A stretch of 64,000 bases of DNA. Origin: Coniella vitis. Lineage: Eukaryota > Ascomycota > Sordariomycetes > Diaporthales > Schizoparmaceae. The notes under the pieces were generated by a model, which was not told the DNA's origin, ran no database searches, and was given only the letters and a program-made list of their open reading frames with translations. A program made the position numbers and the translations under genes. Positions 10,030-21,845 of this stretch are shown here, piece by piece. Location: the NCBI GenBank assembly GCA_011317545.1, contig WUJK01000003.1, forward strand, positions 62,001-126,000. Direction: 5' to 3'. Positions within the stretch are counted from its first letter, which is position 1, and the number at the start of each line of letters is the position of its first letter.

Positions 10030-13000
10030 ATGGTCTCGATGGCTGATTCTAACAGTTCGGTGAGTGTGATGTGTCAGAATCATGGTCTTGATAACCGTTT
10101 CTAACATCACCAGGGCGACGGCGAGGGAACATTTGCACCAATCGCAGTCTGTGGCATGGCTTTGAGGCTGCCAGGAGGCATCACGGCTCCCGATCAGTTC
10201 TGGGAATTCCTGATCAACAAAGGAGACGCTCGATCGCGGGTCCCGCCATCGCGCTACGACATTGCGACTCACTGTTCGCCCTTTGGCGGCGATGGGCTGA
10301 TCCCAACGGAGCACGGCTATTTTCTCGATGCGCACCCGGGAGAGCTGGACAAGTCATTCTTCAGCTTTACCAAGGCAGAACTGGAATACATCGACCCGCA
10401 CCAGCGTCACCTTCTCGAGGTTGTGCACGAGTGCTTTGAGAGCGCAGGCGAAGCAAACTACCGCGGCGCAAACATTGGGTGCTACGTGGGGTCTTTCAGC
10501 GACGACTGGAGGGAGACTCTCTTCCACGATCTCCAGATGTACGGCAAATACCCGGTGGCGATAGGAGGCGACTTTAGCGTTCCCAACCGCATCTCGTTTG
10601 AGTACGACCTGCGCGGGCCCAGTGTGAGCACCAGGACCGCCTGTTCGTCCGCGCTGTTCGTCCGCGCTGGTCGCCCTCACGCAGGCGTGCACGGCCATGT
10701 CGGCTGGCGAGTGCGACGCAGCGATTGTGGCTGGGTGCCAGTTCATCCTGACGCCGACAATGAACGTCATCCTCTCGACGCGAGGCATGCTGTCCAAAGA
10801 TGGCGCGTGCAAGTCGTTTGACGCCGCGGCGGGTGGCTACGGACGGGGAGAAGCCATCAACGCGGTTTACCTGAAGCCATTGGCTGCGGCGCTGCGTGAC
10901 CGCAACCCAATTCGCGGTATCATTCGGGGCACTGCAGTCAACGACGACGGGAAGACGGCTGGATTCAGCGTTCCGAGCACATTGGCGCAAGAGGCGCTGA
11001 TCAGGCAAGCGTACCGCATAGCTGGCATCTCGGACTGCTCGGAGACGCCGTTTGTCGAATGCCACGGCACGGGGACCAAGGTGGGCGACCCGATCGAAGC
11101 CTCGACAGTGGCTCGGGTCTACGAAGGGAAAGAGGTCTTTATAGGGTCTGTCAAGCCCAATATGGGACATTCCGAGGGCGCTTCTGGGCTCACTTCGTTC
11201 ATCAAGGCGATCCTGGCTATTGAGAACGGCATTATCCCACCCAACATTCGTTTTGAAACCCCCAATCCCAAGATTCCGTTCAGAAAGGGCGGCTTGACGG
11301 TGCCGACGGAGCCTCTTGCTTGGCCACCAGGCCGCCCTGTCCGCGCAGGCATCAATTCCTTCGGCATGGGAGGCGTCAACGCCCACACTGTCGTTGAGTC
11401 GGCCAGGAAGCTGACTCCTCCGCGCTCTCCCAGCCCAAACGCTCATGGGCCTTGGCTGCTGCTATTCTCTGCAAACACTCCCGAGTCACTCACCAAGGTC
11501 GTGGAAAAGAACCACGCCTACCTGAAGAAACACCCCCAAGCGCTGCCCGACCTCGCGTACACCTTGGCGGCGCGGCGGGTTCACCTGCCCATCCGCACGT
11601 ACTCGGTGGTGGAGGACGGCGCTGCTCGAACCTTTCCCTCTTCTCGCGTGCCTGAGCAGCGGCCAGAGATTGTCATGGTCTTCACGGGCCAAGGCGCCCA
11701 GTGGCCGGGAATGGGCGCCCGCCTGTACGAGACAAACCACATATTCCAAGCCTCGCTGCATTCTGCAGAGCGGGTCCTTGCAGAACTGCCCGAGGCTCCG
11801 AAATGGTCCCTTGTCGAGGAGATGCGCAAGGACGCAGCGAGCAGTAGTAACCTGCACCGGGCGCAGTACGCACAGCCCATTTGCACGGCGGTGCAGATCG
11901 CCTTGGTCGATGCCCTCGCCGAGCTGGGCGTGAAGCCTTTTGCGGTGGTGGGCCACTCGTCTGGCGAGCTGGCGGCAGCGTATGCCGCTGGGCGGCTTGG
12001 TCTCGGCCGAAGTCGCGCGGGCTGGCGCGATGGCTGCTGTTGGCATGGGAAGGGAGGAGGTCGAGCCCTTCCTGGGCTCGGGTGTCGTGGTGGCGTGCGA
12101 GAACTCGCCGTCCAGCGTGACCATTTCTGGAGATCTCGACGCCGTCAAGACAACGATGGGCAAAATCAAGGAACATTCGAGTGTGCTGGTCCGCCAGCTC
12201 CAGGTTGACACTGCGTACCACTCCTCGCACATGAAGGATGTGGGAGGCAAGTACAAGTCCTTGCTGGACCGCCACCTAGAGAGCAGTGTCGACTCATCGA
12301 TTGTGTTTGCCTCTTCGGTGACTGGGGACCTTGGACATGTCCCTTTGGACGCAGAGTACTGGCAGAGAAACCTGGAATGCCCGGTGCAATTCAACCAGGC
12401 TGTTGGGGCGCTTCTCGACACATTCAAGCAGCCGCTCTTCTTCCTCGAAGTTGGCCCGCACTCAGCCCTCTCCGGCCCTCTGCGCCAGATATTGGACCAC
12501 AAGTCGGCAACGAGCGGCTACGGCTCCTGCCTGGTCCGCTCCAAGCCCTGCTCTGAGTCTTTCCTGAGCCTCGTAGGCCAGCTCTATGCGCAGGGCCAGC
12601 CTCTGCGTCTGGATGCGCTCACCGACCCGGAGGGCACCGCGCAGGTGGTGGCGGATGCGCCGACGTACTCGTAGGGCCACTCCATGTCCAAGGTCTACGC
12701 GCCGCGAAGCATCAAGGAGTGGAAAAAGTCGCCGTTCCCTCGACACGAGCTGCTCGGGGCCAGAAACGTGTTTAGCACCGACGACCAGCCGTCGTGGCGC
12801 AACGTCCTCTTCTTCAAGCACGTCCCTTGGATCCACGAGCACAAGGTGGCGGGCAATGCCGTGTTTCCCGCCGCGGGTTACATTGCAATGGCGGTTGAAG
12901 CGGCGCGGCAGGTTGGTGTGGGCGTGCGCGATGCTGGCTATCAGATACAAGATCTGCAACTGAGCCATGCCATGGTGCTGGACCGGTACAACACGGTCGA

Positions 13001-16000
13001 GATCATGACTTCGCTTCGGCGGTGTGGTGGGTGGTACGATTTCAACATCAGCTCCCACAACGGCGTGGCCTGGGTCGAGCACTGCGTAGGCCGAGTTCGA
13101 CGCGGGTCCTCTCTCGAGAGCCCAGGACGAGGAGCAGCAGCCCTCGAGGCTGATAAGTCGTCCTCAGACCTAACTCGCGCCATTGATCCTGCCAGATGGT
13201 ACCAAACCTTGGCCAACACTGGCGTCGAGTACGGGGCTAGCTTCCAGGGAGTCCGCTCGCTTCGATCGTCAGCCTCCCGTTTATACTCGTCAGCCACGGT
13301 CGCCTCCACCGTCAAGGAGACGGTATACTATCCCATCCATCCCACGAAGCTGGACGCCTGTTTCCAGGGCGTCTATGCGGCCGCGTACCAAGGGCTCGAG
13401 TGGAAGATTGGCCAACTGCCAGTCCCGACGCGTTTCGGCGAGATCAATCTTCGCGACTGCGCGTCCGACATCACCTGCAACGTATGGGCGCACTCGCTGA
13501 GGCGGGGGGCCTTGGGTGCGCGTGCCGAAGCGTACGGGGCAGACGGAACAGCGATCATGACCCTGGAGGATACTCGCATCCAGCCCCTGGGGGTATCGAC
13601 GGTCGAGGCCAACCGCTGGAGCGGGGCGAGGCTTCACTGGGCTCAGGGGATCGACTTTGTGCCGCTCAGCAGCCTCGTTTCTTCGCCGCCAGGCTCGTCT
13701 GAGAATGCCATGGTTCTGGACCTCTTGACCAAAGCATGTATTGAAGAGAGTCTGGCGCGGCTGGAGAAGCAGGGCTTGGCTGCGAGTAAAGTGCCTGGAA
13801 GCGTGCCGCACCTTGCCAAATACCGTGACTGGCTTCTGGCGCATCGTGATGACGAGTGTTCTGGTCTGGTGTTTGAGGATATTGCCCACAAGGCATCGAC
13901 GACACCAGTTGGAGCCTGCGCTGCTGCCATGGTCAAGGTTGTGGACAATGTCGTTCCGTTGTTCAAAGGCCAAGTCGACCCGGTAGAACTGCTCCTTAGC
14001 GATGATACACTGTTGGACATGTACGATTACTTGAATATGGTCGATCGAGCTCCCTTGTTCAGAGCGCTCGGCCATCACCATCCAAGCCAGCGCATCCTGG
14101 AGATCGGAGCCGGCACGGGTGGCACGACGGCCAAGATACTTGCTGAGACGCGGTATTCGACATATACTTTTTCTGACATCTCCGCGGCCTTCTTCCCAGC
14201 CGCTCGGTCGCGCTTCGAGGCGTATCCGAACCTGATCTTCAAGACGCTGGACGTCACAAAGGATCCAACGAGCCAGGGATTTGTCCCTGAATCCTTCGAC
14301 CTCATCATTGCCTCCAACGTCTTGCACGCCACTCCGAGCCTCCGCGACACTCTGACCCACGTGCGGCGGCTTCTTCATCCGGGCGGCAAGCTGCTTCTAG
14401 AAGAGCTTTGCGGGGACATCAAGTACTCCAACATCGTCACTGGCGTCCTGTCAGGGTGGTGGGCTGGGGAAGACGACGGCCGAGCGGAAGAGCCGTATGT
14501 CAGCCCTGAAAGATGGGACGTCGAGTTGCGCGCCGCGGGCTTCAACGGCCTGGATGACCTCGCCTTTAACGCGGCGCCGCCGCATCACAGCATGGCATAC
14601 ATGCTCGCCAGTCCTAACACGGACACTGCTAATGGACTGCCGGCGCCAAAAGTAACGCAAAATGGACACGCTCGGCAAACCAACGGTGTCGGCCAGCCGA
14701 AGGCGCAGGCCTCGACGCAGGGCCCTGACAGCACCTCTGGAGGGACTGGCAGATCAGCGGTCCTGGTGTCGGATGCAGCATCCTCGGAGACCGCCATTCT
14801 GTTCCAGAAACAGCTGCGCTCGCGTGGGTACGAGGTGACGGTGCAGAGTCTCGGCCAGTCGCTGGCACGCTCGTCGGACGTTATAGTCCTAGTCGATACC
14901 GTGTCGCCCTTCTTTGACGATGTATCTGCCTCCCGCCTGTCTGGCTTTCAGGAGCTCCTGCGCCAGCTGCAGCGATCGCACTCTGGGGCACTGTGGGTCA
15001 CGCGAAGCAGCCAGGTCGGGTGCCGGGACCCGCGTTACTCGCTGTCGATTGGCGTGGCGAGGACGTCCCGCACCGAGTTTGGCGTGGATCTCGCGACGTG
15101 TGAGCTGGATGTCGTGGACTATGCTGCTGTCGCTTTGACGCTCGATGTGTTCGAGCAGTTTCGGAGCCGCGTCGAGACGGAGACGTATCTCCGCGAGATG
15201 GAGTACGTGATTCACGAGAAGTCGGTCCTTGTGGGGCGTATGCTTCCCTTCTCTCTACAAGAAGAGGTAGAGTTCTCGGGGTCGTCAGCGTTGGATAGCA
15301 GTGACTCGAAACTCGTGTTTGACGGGGACACGGCGGAGTGGGTGGTGCATGCGCGGCAGCCAACACTTGGGCCAAACGAGGTCGAGATTGAGGTTGACAT
15401 AGCCGGGGTCAGCTATCTGGTATGCTTGTTCTTCGTTTTACTTTGTCTGTTTCACTCCAAGAATGGCTCTGCTCGATACTAAGACTTTTCAAGGATGCTC
15501 TCACCGTGGCAGACATCGCTCTGCCCTTGGGAGTTGGTCCGGGGCTGGATGCTGCCGGCATTGTGCGTCGTGTTGGCTCGCAGGCCACAGACCTCTCACC
15601 AGGAGACCGGGTGATTGCGCTCGATTCCGGGTGCTTCAGCACGTCCATCACGATAGCCAGAGAATTCTGCGCGAAGATTCCGGACGGATTGTCGCTGAAA
15701 GATGCTGCCACGATGCCGCTCGCGTTTTCTACTGCTATACACGCCCTGATCGAAGTCGGCCAGTTGAAGAAATCCCAGGTTGGTTGCAACTATTCTTTTG
15801 CCTCCTCCAGCTTTAACCAAGTGTACTGACGGCTGAAATTCTTAGACTGTATTGATTCATTCGGCATCTGGAGGTGTAGGCAGCGCTGCGATCCAAATCA
15901 GTCAAATGCTCGGCGCCGAAATCTACGTAACCGTAGGAAGCGATGAGAAAGCAGCAAGCGTAGAAAAGACCTACAACATCCCCCACCATCGAATCTTCAG

Positions 16001-17663
16001 CTCCCTTGACGCCTCGTTCGTCCGAGGCATCAGAGACGCAACGAACGGGCGTGGCGTGGACTTGGTTCTGAACACGCTGTCCGGAGACTTGTTTGCGGCT
16101 TCGTGCGAATGCGTAGCGCAGCGAGGCACACTCGTTAATCTTGTCAAGACAGCCGGCGACGGGGCTCAGGTACCCTCCAAGGTGCTTTTGAACAATGTGG
16201 CGCTTGTCACCGTCGACGTCCCCAGCCACATCCGTGGCGCAGCGGAACGCGATAAGCCGGTGGCAGAGCACAAGGATGGCCCACGCAGCCAGCTATGGCT
16301 TGCTCGTATCGTTGACTTGTATTGCTAGCAACAGATCCAACCGCTTAGGATTGCAGAGACGTTTCCTGCGCGCGATGTTCAGAAATGTCTTGGGTATGTG
16401 GAGAACCGGAACCACATTGGCAAAACGTTGTTGTCGCTGGGTCAGTCTGAGCTGCCGCAGGCTTCGCGACCACTATCGGTGAGATTCAGGCCTGACGGGT
16501 CTTATTTGCTTGTTGGAGGGCTCGGCGGGCTGGGCCGTGGTCTGGCTCGCTGGATGGCCGAACATGGAGCGGTGCACTTTGTGTTCTTGTCGCGCAGCGC
16601 TGGCGCCGAGGCTCATCAGGAGCTGTTTCGTGAGCTGGAAAGTAAAGGCTGCACCGTGACCGTCGTCCGGGGCGATGTTTCTCTCGTCTCGGACGTGGAA
16701 AAGGCGATTTCGGCATCGCCGGCACCGCTCAAGGGCATCTTCAATCTGTCCATGGTGCTGCAGGATGGGTCGCTGCTGGCCATGTCTCTGGCTGACTGGA
16801 AGGCGGCCACCCAACCCAAAGTCCAGGGCACCTGGAATCTGCACGCTGCATCTCGAGACGTGGGCTTGGATTTCTTTGTCTTGTTCAGCTCCATGTGCGG
16901 CATTATTGGCATGCCTGGGCAGGCGAACTACTCGGCTGGGAACACGTTCATGGACGCGTTTGTGCAGTACCGACACAGCCAAGGGTTGCCCGCGTCCGTC
17001 ATCGATGTCGGCGCTGTGGAGGGGATTGGTTGGACCGCGGACAATACAAAGACCCTGGAACGATCGAAATGGCTCGAGGGGGCCATCATGTCGCAGCGGG
17101 AGCTGTTTCAGGCCGTCACGCTTGCCATCTTCGCATCCGACGGCGCGAAGGGTGCCAACAAAGGTTCTGCGGAGCCGTCCCAGGTCATCACCGGGTTCCG
17201 CATGACACCGTCTCTGACCGAGGCGTTCCGCAGCAAGGCGACCTTTCTGGACCGGCGGCTGGCAACCTACTCGAACCAAGATTCTCGAGCCGATGTCAAC
17301 GACGCCAGTCCCGGCACCGTTGGAGCCGCTCTACAAGCTTTCATCGCCACGCTGCCGGCCCACCTGGACAAGCTGGAGGATCCGGCGACGGGCAAGTTCA
17401 TCGCAAGGGAGATTGCGGCATGGGTCTTTGATCTGCTCCTCAAGCCCGTGGAAGATGACGCCGAGATCGATCTCGCCCGCTCGTTTGTCGATATTGGGTT
17501 TGATAGTCTGGCAGCGGTGGAGTTGCGTGGCTGGTGGAGGGCGACCTTGGGTTTTAATATCAGCGTCTTGGAGATCATGTCTTTTGCGAACCTGGGCGCA
17601 ATGGGTGATCATGCGGTAAAAGGGCTGAAAGCTAAGTTTGCGTCTAATGGTAACAAAGAGTAG
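10030..17663 (+). pseudogene. highly reducing polyketide synthase (KS-AT-DH-MT-ER-KR-ACP), broken
   Basis: A type I iterative HR-PKS. Exon 1 (10030-10059) joins exon 2 at 10114; further introns lie at 15420-15493 and 15779-15845. Domains in order: KS about 10130-11410 (Cys motif TACSSA, His motifs ECHGTGT and NMGHSEG), AT from about 11660 (GHSSGE), DH about 12780-13620 (HKVAGNAVFP and DACFQG), methyltransferase about 14080-14560 (LEIGAGTGG), ER about 15340-16440 (HSASGGVGSA), KR about 16490-17240 (GGLGGLG, then SYN-type residues in FSSMCG...ANYSAGN) and ACP about 17380-17620 (GFDSL). Four lesions are visible: a 13-base tandem duplication at 10644-10669, a frame break with apparent small deletion near 11985-12005, and in-frame TAG codons at 12672 and 16326. 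Any one should stop full-length synthesis. The DH-MT half remains open for 932 codons. Product unknown; sequencing error is the main alternative explanation. Confidence 0.88.
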
Positions 17664-19837
17664 ACATAGGAGAAAAGCTTTTGGAATGAGTGCACCGGTC
17701 TTCATGTTTATAGCCTTACGATCTTAGTATGAATTGCCAATGGGCAGTGAAATAGTTCCGCCGATATATCCTCGTCCTTCGAAGGTTTCATAACTCATTG
17801 TGAAAGATTACAGATATGTTGAATCAACATAACTCAGCCACGGGTGCAATAGAAGATACAGTAAATGGGGTGATTCTACAGAATGACCACTCTATTGTTG
17901 AAAGATACGACTGAGCTCTGCATCAACATCACCAGCGATACTCGTAAGTCACTGTCCAGTAGACATTTTCGTCCTATCGATGTTATATGATTATTAGATT
18001 CGAGGTCCTTGACATTTGCTCCCGTCTTTGTTTAACAGGGCATTTTCCAACTAACCGGTTGTGGATGATGTTCCTTTTACATCTGTCTTTCCTTTTCTGA
18101 ATCTTAGTAAATTGCTGCAAAAGTCACAAGCTACAGGATATATGTAGCGTGTTGAGTCTTTGGCCTCAGGGCGTATTCTCAATGTACTCGTTTGTCCGCT
18201 TGTATTGGTTATCTCGGTCAGACCATGATATCGAGCGTGCAATTTGTTTGCTTCGCGGCCCATGGTCGAACCGTTGAAAACACAGGCAAAAAAGGAGATT
18301 TTACGGTGTGGGAGGAGTTCTGACCATGTGGAGCGAGTTATATTCCTATTGACTATCATAGCCGCCGAGCCGCTTACATTTGTATTCAGGCACTTGGAAC
18401 TATAAATCTTTGTATCAGTCTAATGGGAAATGTATAATTTCCTGAAAAGCTTGATATATCGATCTGGCACATAGCTGCACGCGTGGCTCGTAGCTCAAGT
18501 GGTTCAAAAATACTTTCCTATGTTCTGTTTTATTGTTATTTTTTAATAGAATAATTAGGGAGCGTGTATATTCTTTAGGCTCACTCAGAGTTCAATAAAA
18601 TTGAAGCGACAAAGTTTAATGTTTATATTCATATATAAATAGAACAATCAATCTTCTAACTTGTCTTGGCAACTGTCGCATGATATGGATCATTCTCTAT
18701 CCAAAGTTTATTGAAACAGCAGGCCGAGTTATTTGTTTCTTGCTTGAAGCGTACTGTAACATACTTGGCTTAATTCCTTTTCTATCTGCTTAGCACTTTT
18801 ATCGAAGTCTAGGCACGGGAGTTGTCCGATAGACTACTGCACCACAGTGCCCGAAGTAGATTGAATAATGCACCTATAATAGTAGCCTATCTAACACAAG
18901 CCTTATAGCCTGTACTACCTGCCCACTTGGACTAACATCGGCCGGCGGGCACTGTAGACTATAAAAGCCATGATTTGTAGCTAAGCCGCTATAGCCTGCT
19001 TAAGGCATGCAGTCTGACCCCCTTCCAGCCATAGGGGTCCTTTCTTGCCCCCCCCCCTGCCCCCTTTATGAATATAGTTACGTACTACAAGACAGGCTAA
19101 ATCTGTCGTCAAAGTTCGGTATCATGCCGACCAGGTGTGGAGCAATACAACGTTATCGGAGGTTTTCCCCATGAAGGCCCACGTGTTTCTTAAGCTTTCC
19201 TATGGGGGTTTCAGGGGAAGCATTAAGCGAGAGGATGGTTACTATACCTGCTCAGGCGTGGACCGGGCCTCATAAGTAGTCAAATATGGTATACAACTTT
19301 TAAATTACTCTGTCAAGGTGCTCCCTTTTGGTGACTTTGGTGGTGTTGTATATTGTGACATAAGTATGTCAAGAAATCAACAGCCCACCTGCACTGAACC
19401 TCAGGCCCTGCTTAGTTGATCTTCACTCGACGCCATGTGTTGAGAAGCATTGTGAGTAGAGAGAAAGGTAAAAGATAATTGAGTGAATATTAGTTCTAAT
19501 AAGTCAATCTTACGTACAAGTTTTCTTATACTGTAGTATAGGAGCGGAGCATAACCCTAACCCTGTGATTCCAAAGGAGTGAATCCTCGACACCATAAGT
19601 CAAGTAAACCTTCCAGATAGAATCTATTAATCAGTGGCAGGTTGAAATAGTTTCACACTGGGGCAGGGCGAGCCTAAATGCAGCTAGATTTTGTAAAAAT
19701 TTACTAAGCTATCAAAAAGAACACAATTCAAAAGGGAAAGATACATAATACAACAGCGCTGGAAAAACACACGTTAACCGAACAGAAAACAGAGACGGCT
19801 CGAAAGAAAATATCCATGCAGACGCATCTGTCAAGGA
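17664..19837. other. AT-rich spacer downstream of the PKS
   Basis: A 2.2 kb stretch with strong AT-rich blocks (about 18.5-18.8 kb), a C-rich run near 19050 and a two-copy telomere-like motif at 19552-19564. I see no gene. The composition could reflect an old mutated transposon, but no terminal repeats or element-coding frames are recognisable. Confidence 0.5.
19552..19564. repeat. short telomere-like motif
   Basis: TAACCCTAACCCT, two units of the TTAGGG-type repeat on the minus strand. Similar two-unit motifs occur at 20689, 21834 and 59468. Confidence 0.7.
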
Positions 19838-20674
19838 TTACCCAAGCAGTACCCAGCCATTAATGCCAAAGGCATAGAATCCTCGCGCCCATTCCAAGAA
19901 ACGCCAGCGTCGCTGGTTAAGAGCAGTCTGTGTCGCATTGCGAAACTCTTGGGCTTGTGCCTCGATAATCTCAATCTCTTGAGGCTGGTATATGCCCTCG
20001 CAACAAATCTGCGTGCAATTGTAGAATGCGCGGATCCACTGGATATCCGAATCCTGCAATATATGCATTGCCGGGGAGTTGAAGTAATTCATGAAAGAGA
20101 GCTCGTTTCTGGGACCCAAGACCCAAGATTGGCCCGCTTTCATCTCGTTGTAGTCGACGTCGGCAAATTCGTGGCGTAGCCCGATAATGTGGCCCAATTC
20201 ATGGCGAAAGATATTGGACAGGTGCTTCAGGTTTTGTGGTTCGAAAGACAGTGCGCATACTATAAGGTCACGAGTGGCATTGAAGGGGAAGAAAGCCGTG
20301 GCATAAACTTTGCCTCTGAGCTTGTGACTCGTGAAGACGTCTTCCTTGTAAACGAGTCGGAACACGGCTGGCTTGTCGTTGGCAACTCTTGTGAAGGCGA
20401 CGACGCCCAATCTTTTGTTTAATGCTGCTGTCGCCTCATCGAGAGCTACCATAGAATGTTCGTAGATGTCATGGCCGGGTCCGTCGGGATGAAGGAAGCT
20501 GCCTTCGTCTGCTTTATAGCTGAGCACCGAGCCCTTTGCCCAGCGTGCCACACACGAATCGAAGCCGACCATTATAGACGTGGGGCCACTCGTTGAATAG
20601 AGTGCCTCTGTGGCGCAGAACCTGGCGGGGTCGTCCAGGCTTGACGCCGATTGCACTGTGCTCATGAATACCAA
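19838..20674 (-). CDS. metzincin-type zinc metallopeptidase
   Basis: A single-exon protein of 278 residues. The metzincin signature HELGHIIGLRH (H158, H162, H168 as zinc ligands, E159 as base) is complete, and the Met-turn follows as SFMNY with M195, a spacing and sequence close to astacin/matrixin-type peptidases. The family hydrolyses peptide bonds in protein substrates. There is no signal peptide or propeptide at the predicted start, so the enzyme may be cytosolic or leave the cell by another route. ATG codons at 20674 and 20665 are both possible; a different frame is open upstream to 20801, so an N-terminal exon cannot be excluded. The N-terminal half resembles, in layout, the metzincin-like domain of the gene at 45733. 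Cys-rich patch NCTQICC (219-225) may form disulphides. Likely intact. Confidence 0.82.
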   Translation of the reverse strand: MVFMSTVQSASSLDDPARFCATEALYSTSGPTSIMVGFDSCVARWAKGSVLSYKADEGSFLHPDGPGHDIYEHSMVALDEATAALNKRLGVVAFTRVANDKPAVFRLVYKEDVFTSHKLRGKVYATAFFPFNATRDLIVCALSFEPQNLKHLSNIFRHELGHIIGLRHEFADVDYNEMKAGQSWVLGPRNELSFMNYFNSPAMHILQDSDIQWIRAFYNCTQICCEGIYQPQEIEIIEAQAQEFRNATQTALNQRRWRFLEWARGFYAFGINGWVLLG

Positions 20675-20688
20675 TGATTGGGTCGTCT

Positions 20689-20700
20689 GGGGTTAGGGTT
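20689..20700. repeat. short telomere-like motif
   Basis: GGGGTTAGGGTT, two TTAGGG-type units on the plus strand, just upstream of the metallopeptidase start codon and in opposite orientation to the motif at 19552. Confidence 0.7.
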
Positions 20701-21833
20701 GCCTCTGCTGGGCGGGCGGCAGACGCTGGCGTAAGGCTCGTGATGCAACGCAGAGGGCTGGACCCATTGTCGGTACGTTGCTTGCATTCTATTTTTTGCA
20801 TGGGGCCGCGGTCAGCAGCTTCCTTCTGAAAGGACCGTGCATACCACGGTCATCCGACGTCACACGGCGTAGGACAGCGAACGGCCCCTCTAACAGGAGA
20901 AATGCGAGGCTGCGACATGCGTCCACTTACCGATGGGGTCCGCCATATCTTTGATAGATAAAAGTAGTGTGCCGCGTCTGAACGATGGTGGGAAGCTTGG
21001 TGCTATCTGCACGCAATGATTGAGAGCCTTGGAGTTTGTGATAGAAAGCGCTTGCCAACTCGGACGGGAGTCCCGGGTTTTGTATTCACCTTGAAGAAGC
21101 TGGCGCCTGTAATGCACTGCAAGTTGTGGACAACGAAAAGAGAGGGCTGGAAACTTTTCAATCTAGCATGCGGTCCAGAGCCATTAGCCGTGAGGATGGG
21201 TACCCCCTGATGCTCAGCATTTTCCGGAAGCATCCCATCAACGCCGACCTCCGTCCCCAAAAAGGCTCCTGAAGACGACTTGATTTATGAGAGTCCTAGA
21301 TCATTTCAAAGGTGCACTTTTGCCTTGACAGGGACCATGACGCCTAAAAACACGGGTATTGGACGGCGGTGATAGACTCTTCCGGCGGTGGTTCGGGCGG
21401 GGCAGACGGGGGCTTACCGCTTGATAAATTAGGCAATGGAGAACGAATCATTGGATCCGTCAGAGGTATACAGAGTACCTCGGTCAGAAAAGGTGCCAGG
21501 ACTTTTGCCAAAAATCGGGGGTTCACTTTCTCGTAGTGAGGACGCCCGGTGCGGCCGAGGCGCCCAGTCCTAGTGGTTTCAATATATGCACGCCTCTCGC
21601 CCACCATACTATTATACTATGGTACTGTACCAGGTAATCCCAACAAAAACCTCGCTCTTATGATGGGGGTCTGACTGAATGAGTTCTGTACTATGGTTGC
21701 AGGCCTAAATAATGTTAGTGGGGCGAGTTACTGTGGGGCGCGTTTACTACGCTGTAGAATTGAAAATAGCTTAGCGCGCCGAGGTACGTACCGAGATCAG
21801 CGAAACTTACGGTATTTCCAAGCAAACTGTACA

Positions 21834-21845
21834 CCCTAACCCTAA
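21834..21845. repeat. short telomere-like motif
   Basis: CCCTAACCCTAA, two units; a diverged CGTAACCCGAACCCT follows about 45 bases on. Confidence 0.7.

Noticed and set aside
16170..16330. A hidden intron removing the TAG at 16326
   Set aside because: Available donors give introns under 30 bases or remove well-conserved ER sequence; no good GT-AG pair was found.
10574..17279. Long minus-strand open frames over the PKS (for example 290 codons at 10574-11446 and 268 codons at 16473-17279)
   Set aside because: They are antisense to conserved KS and KR motifs, Arg/His-rich, and arise from the GC-rich third-position bias of the PKS.
18486..18505. tRNA-like A box (TAGCTCAAGTGGTT)
   Set aside because: No B box (GGTTCRANNCC) or folding arms follow within 100 bases.
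17700..19800. RIP-mutated transposon downstream of the PKS
   Set aside because: AT-rich, but no terminal repeats, target duplications or recognisable element-coding remnants could be found by eye.
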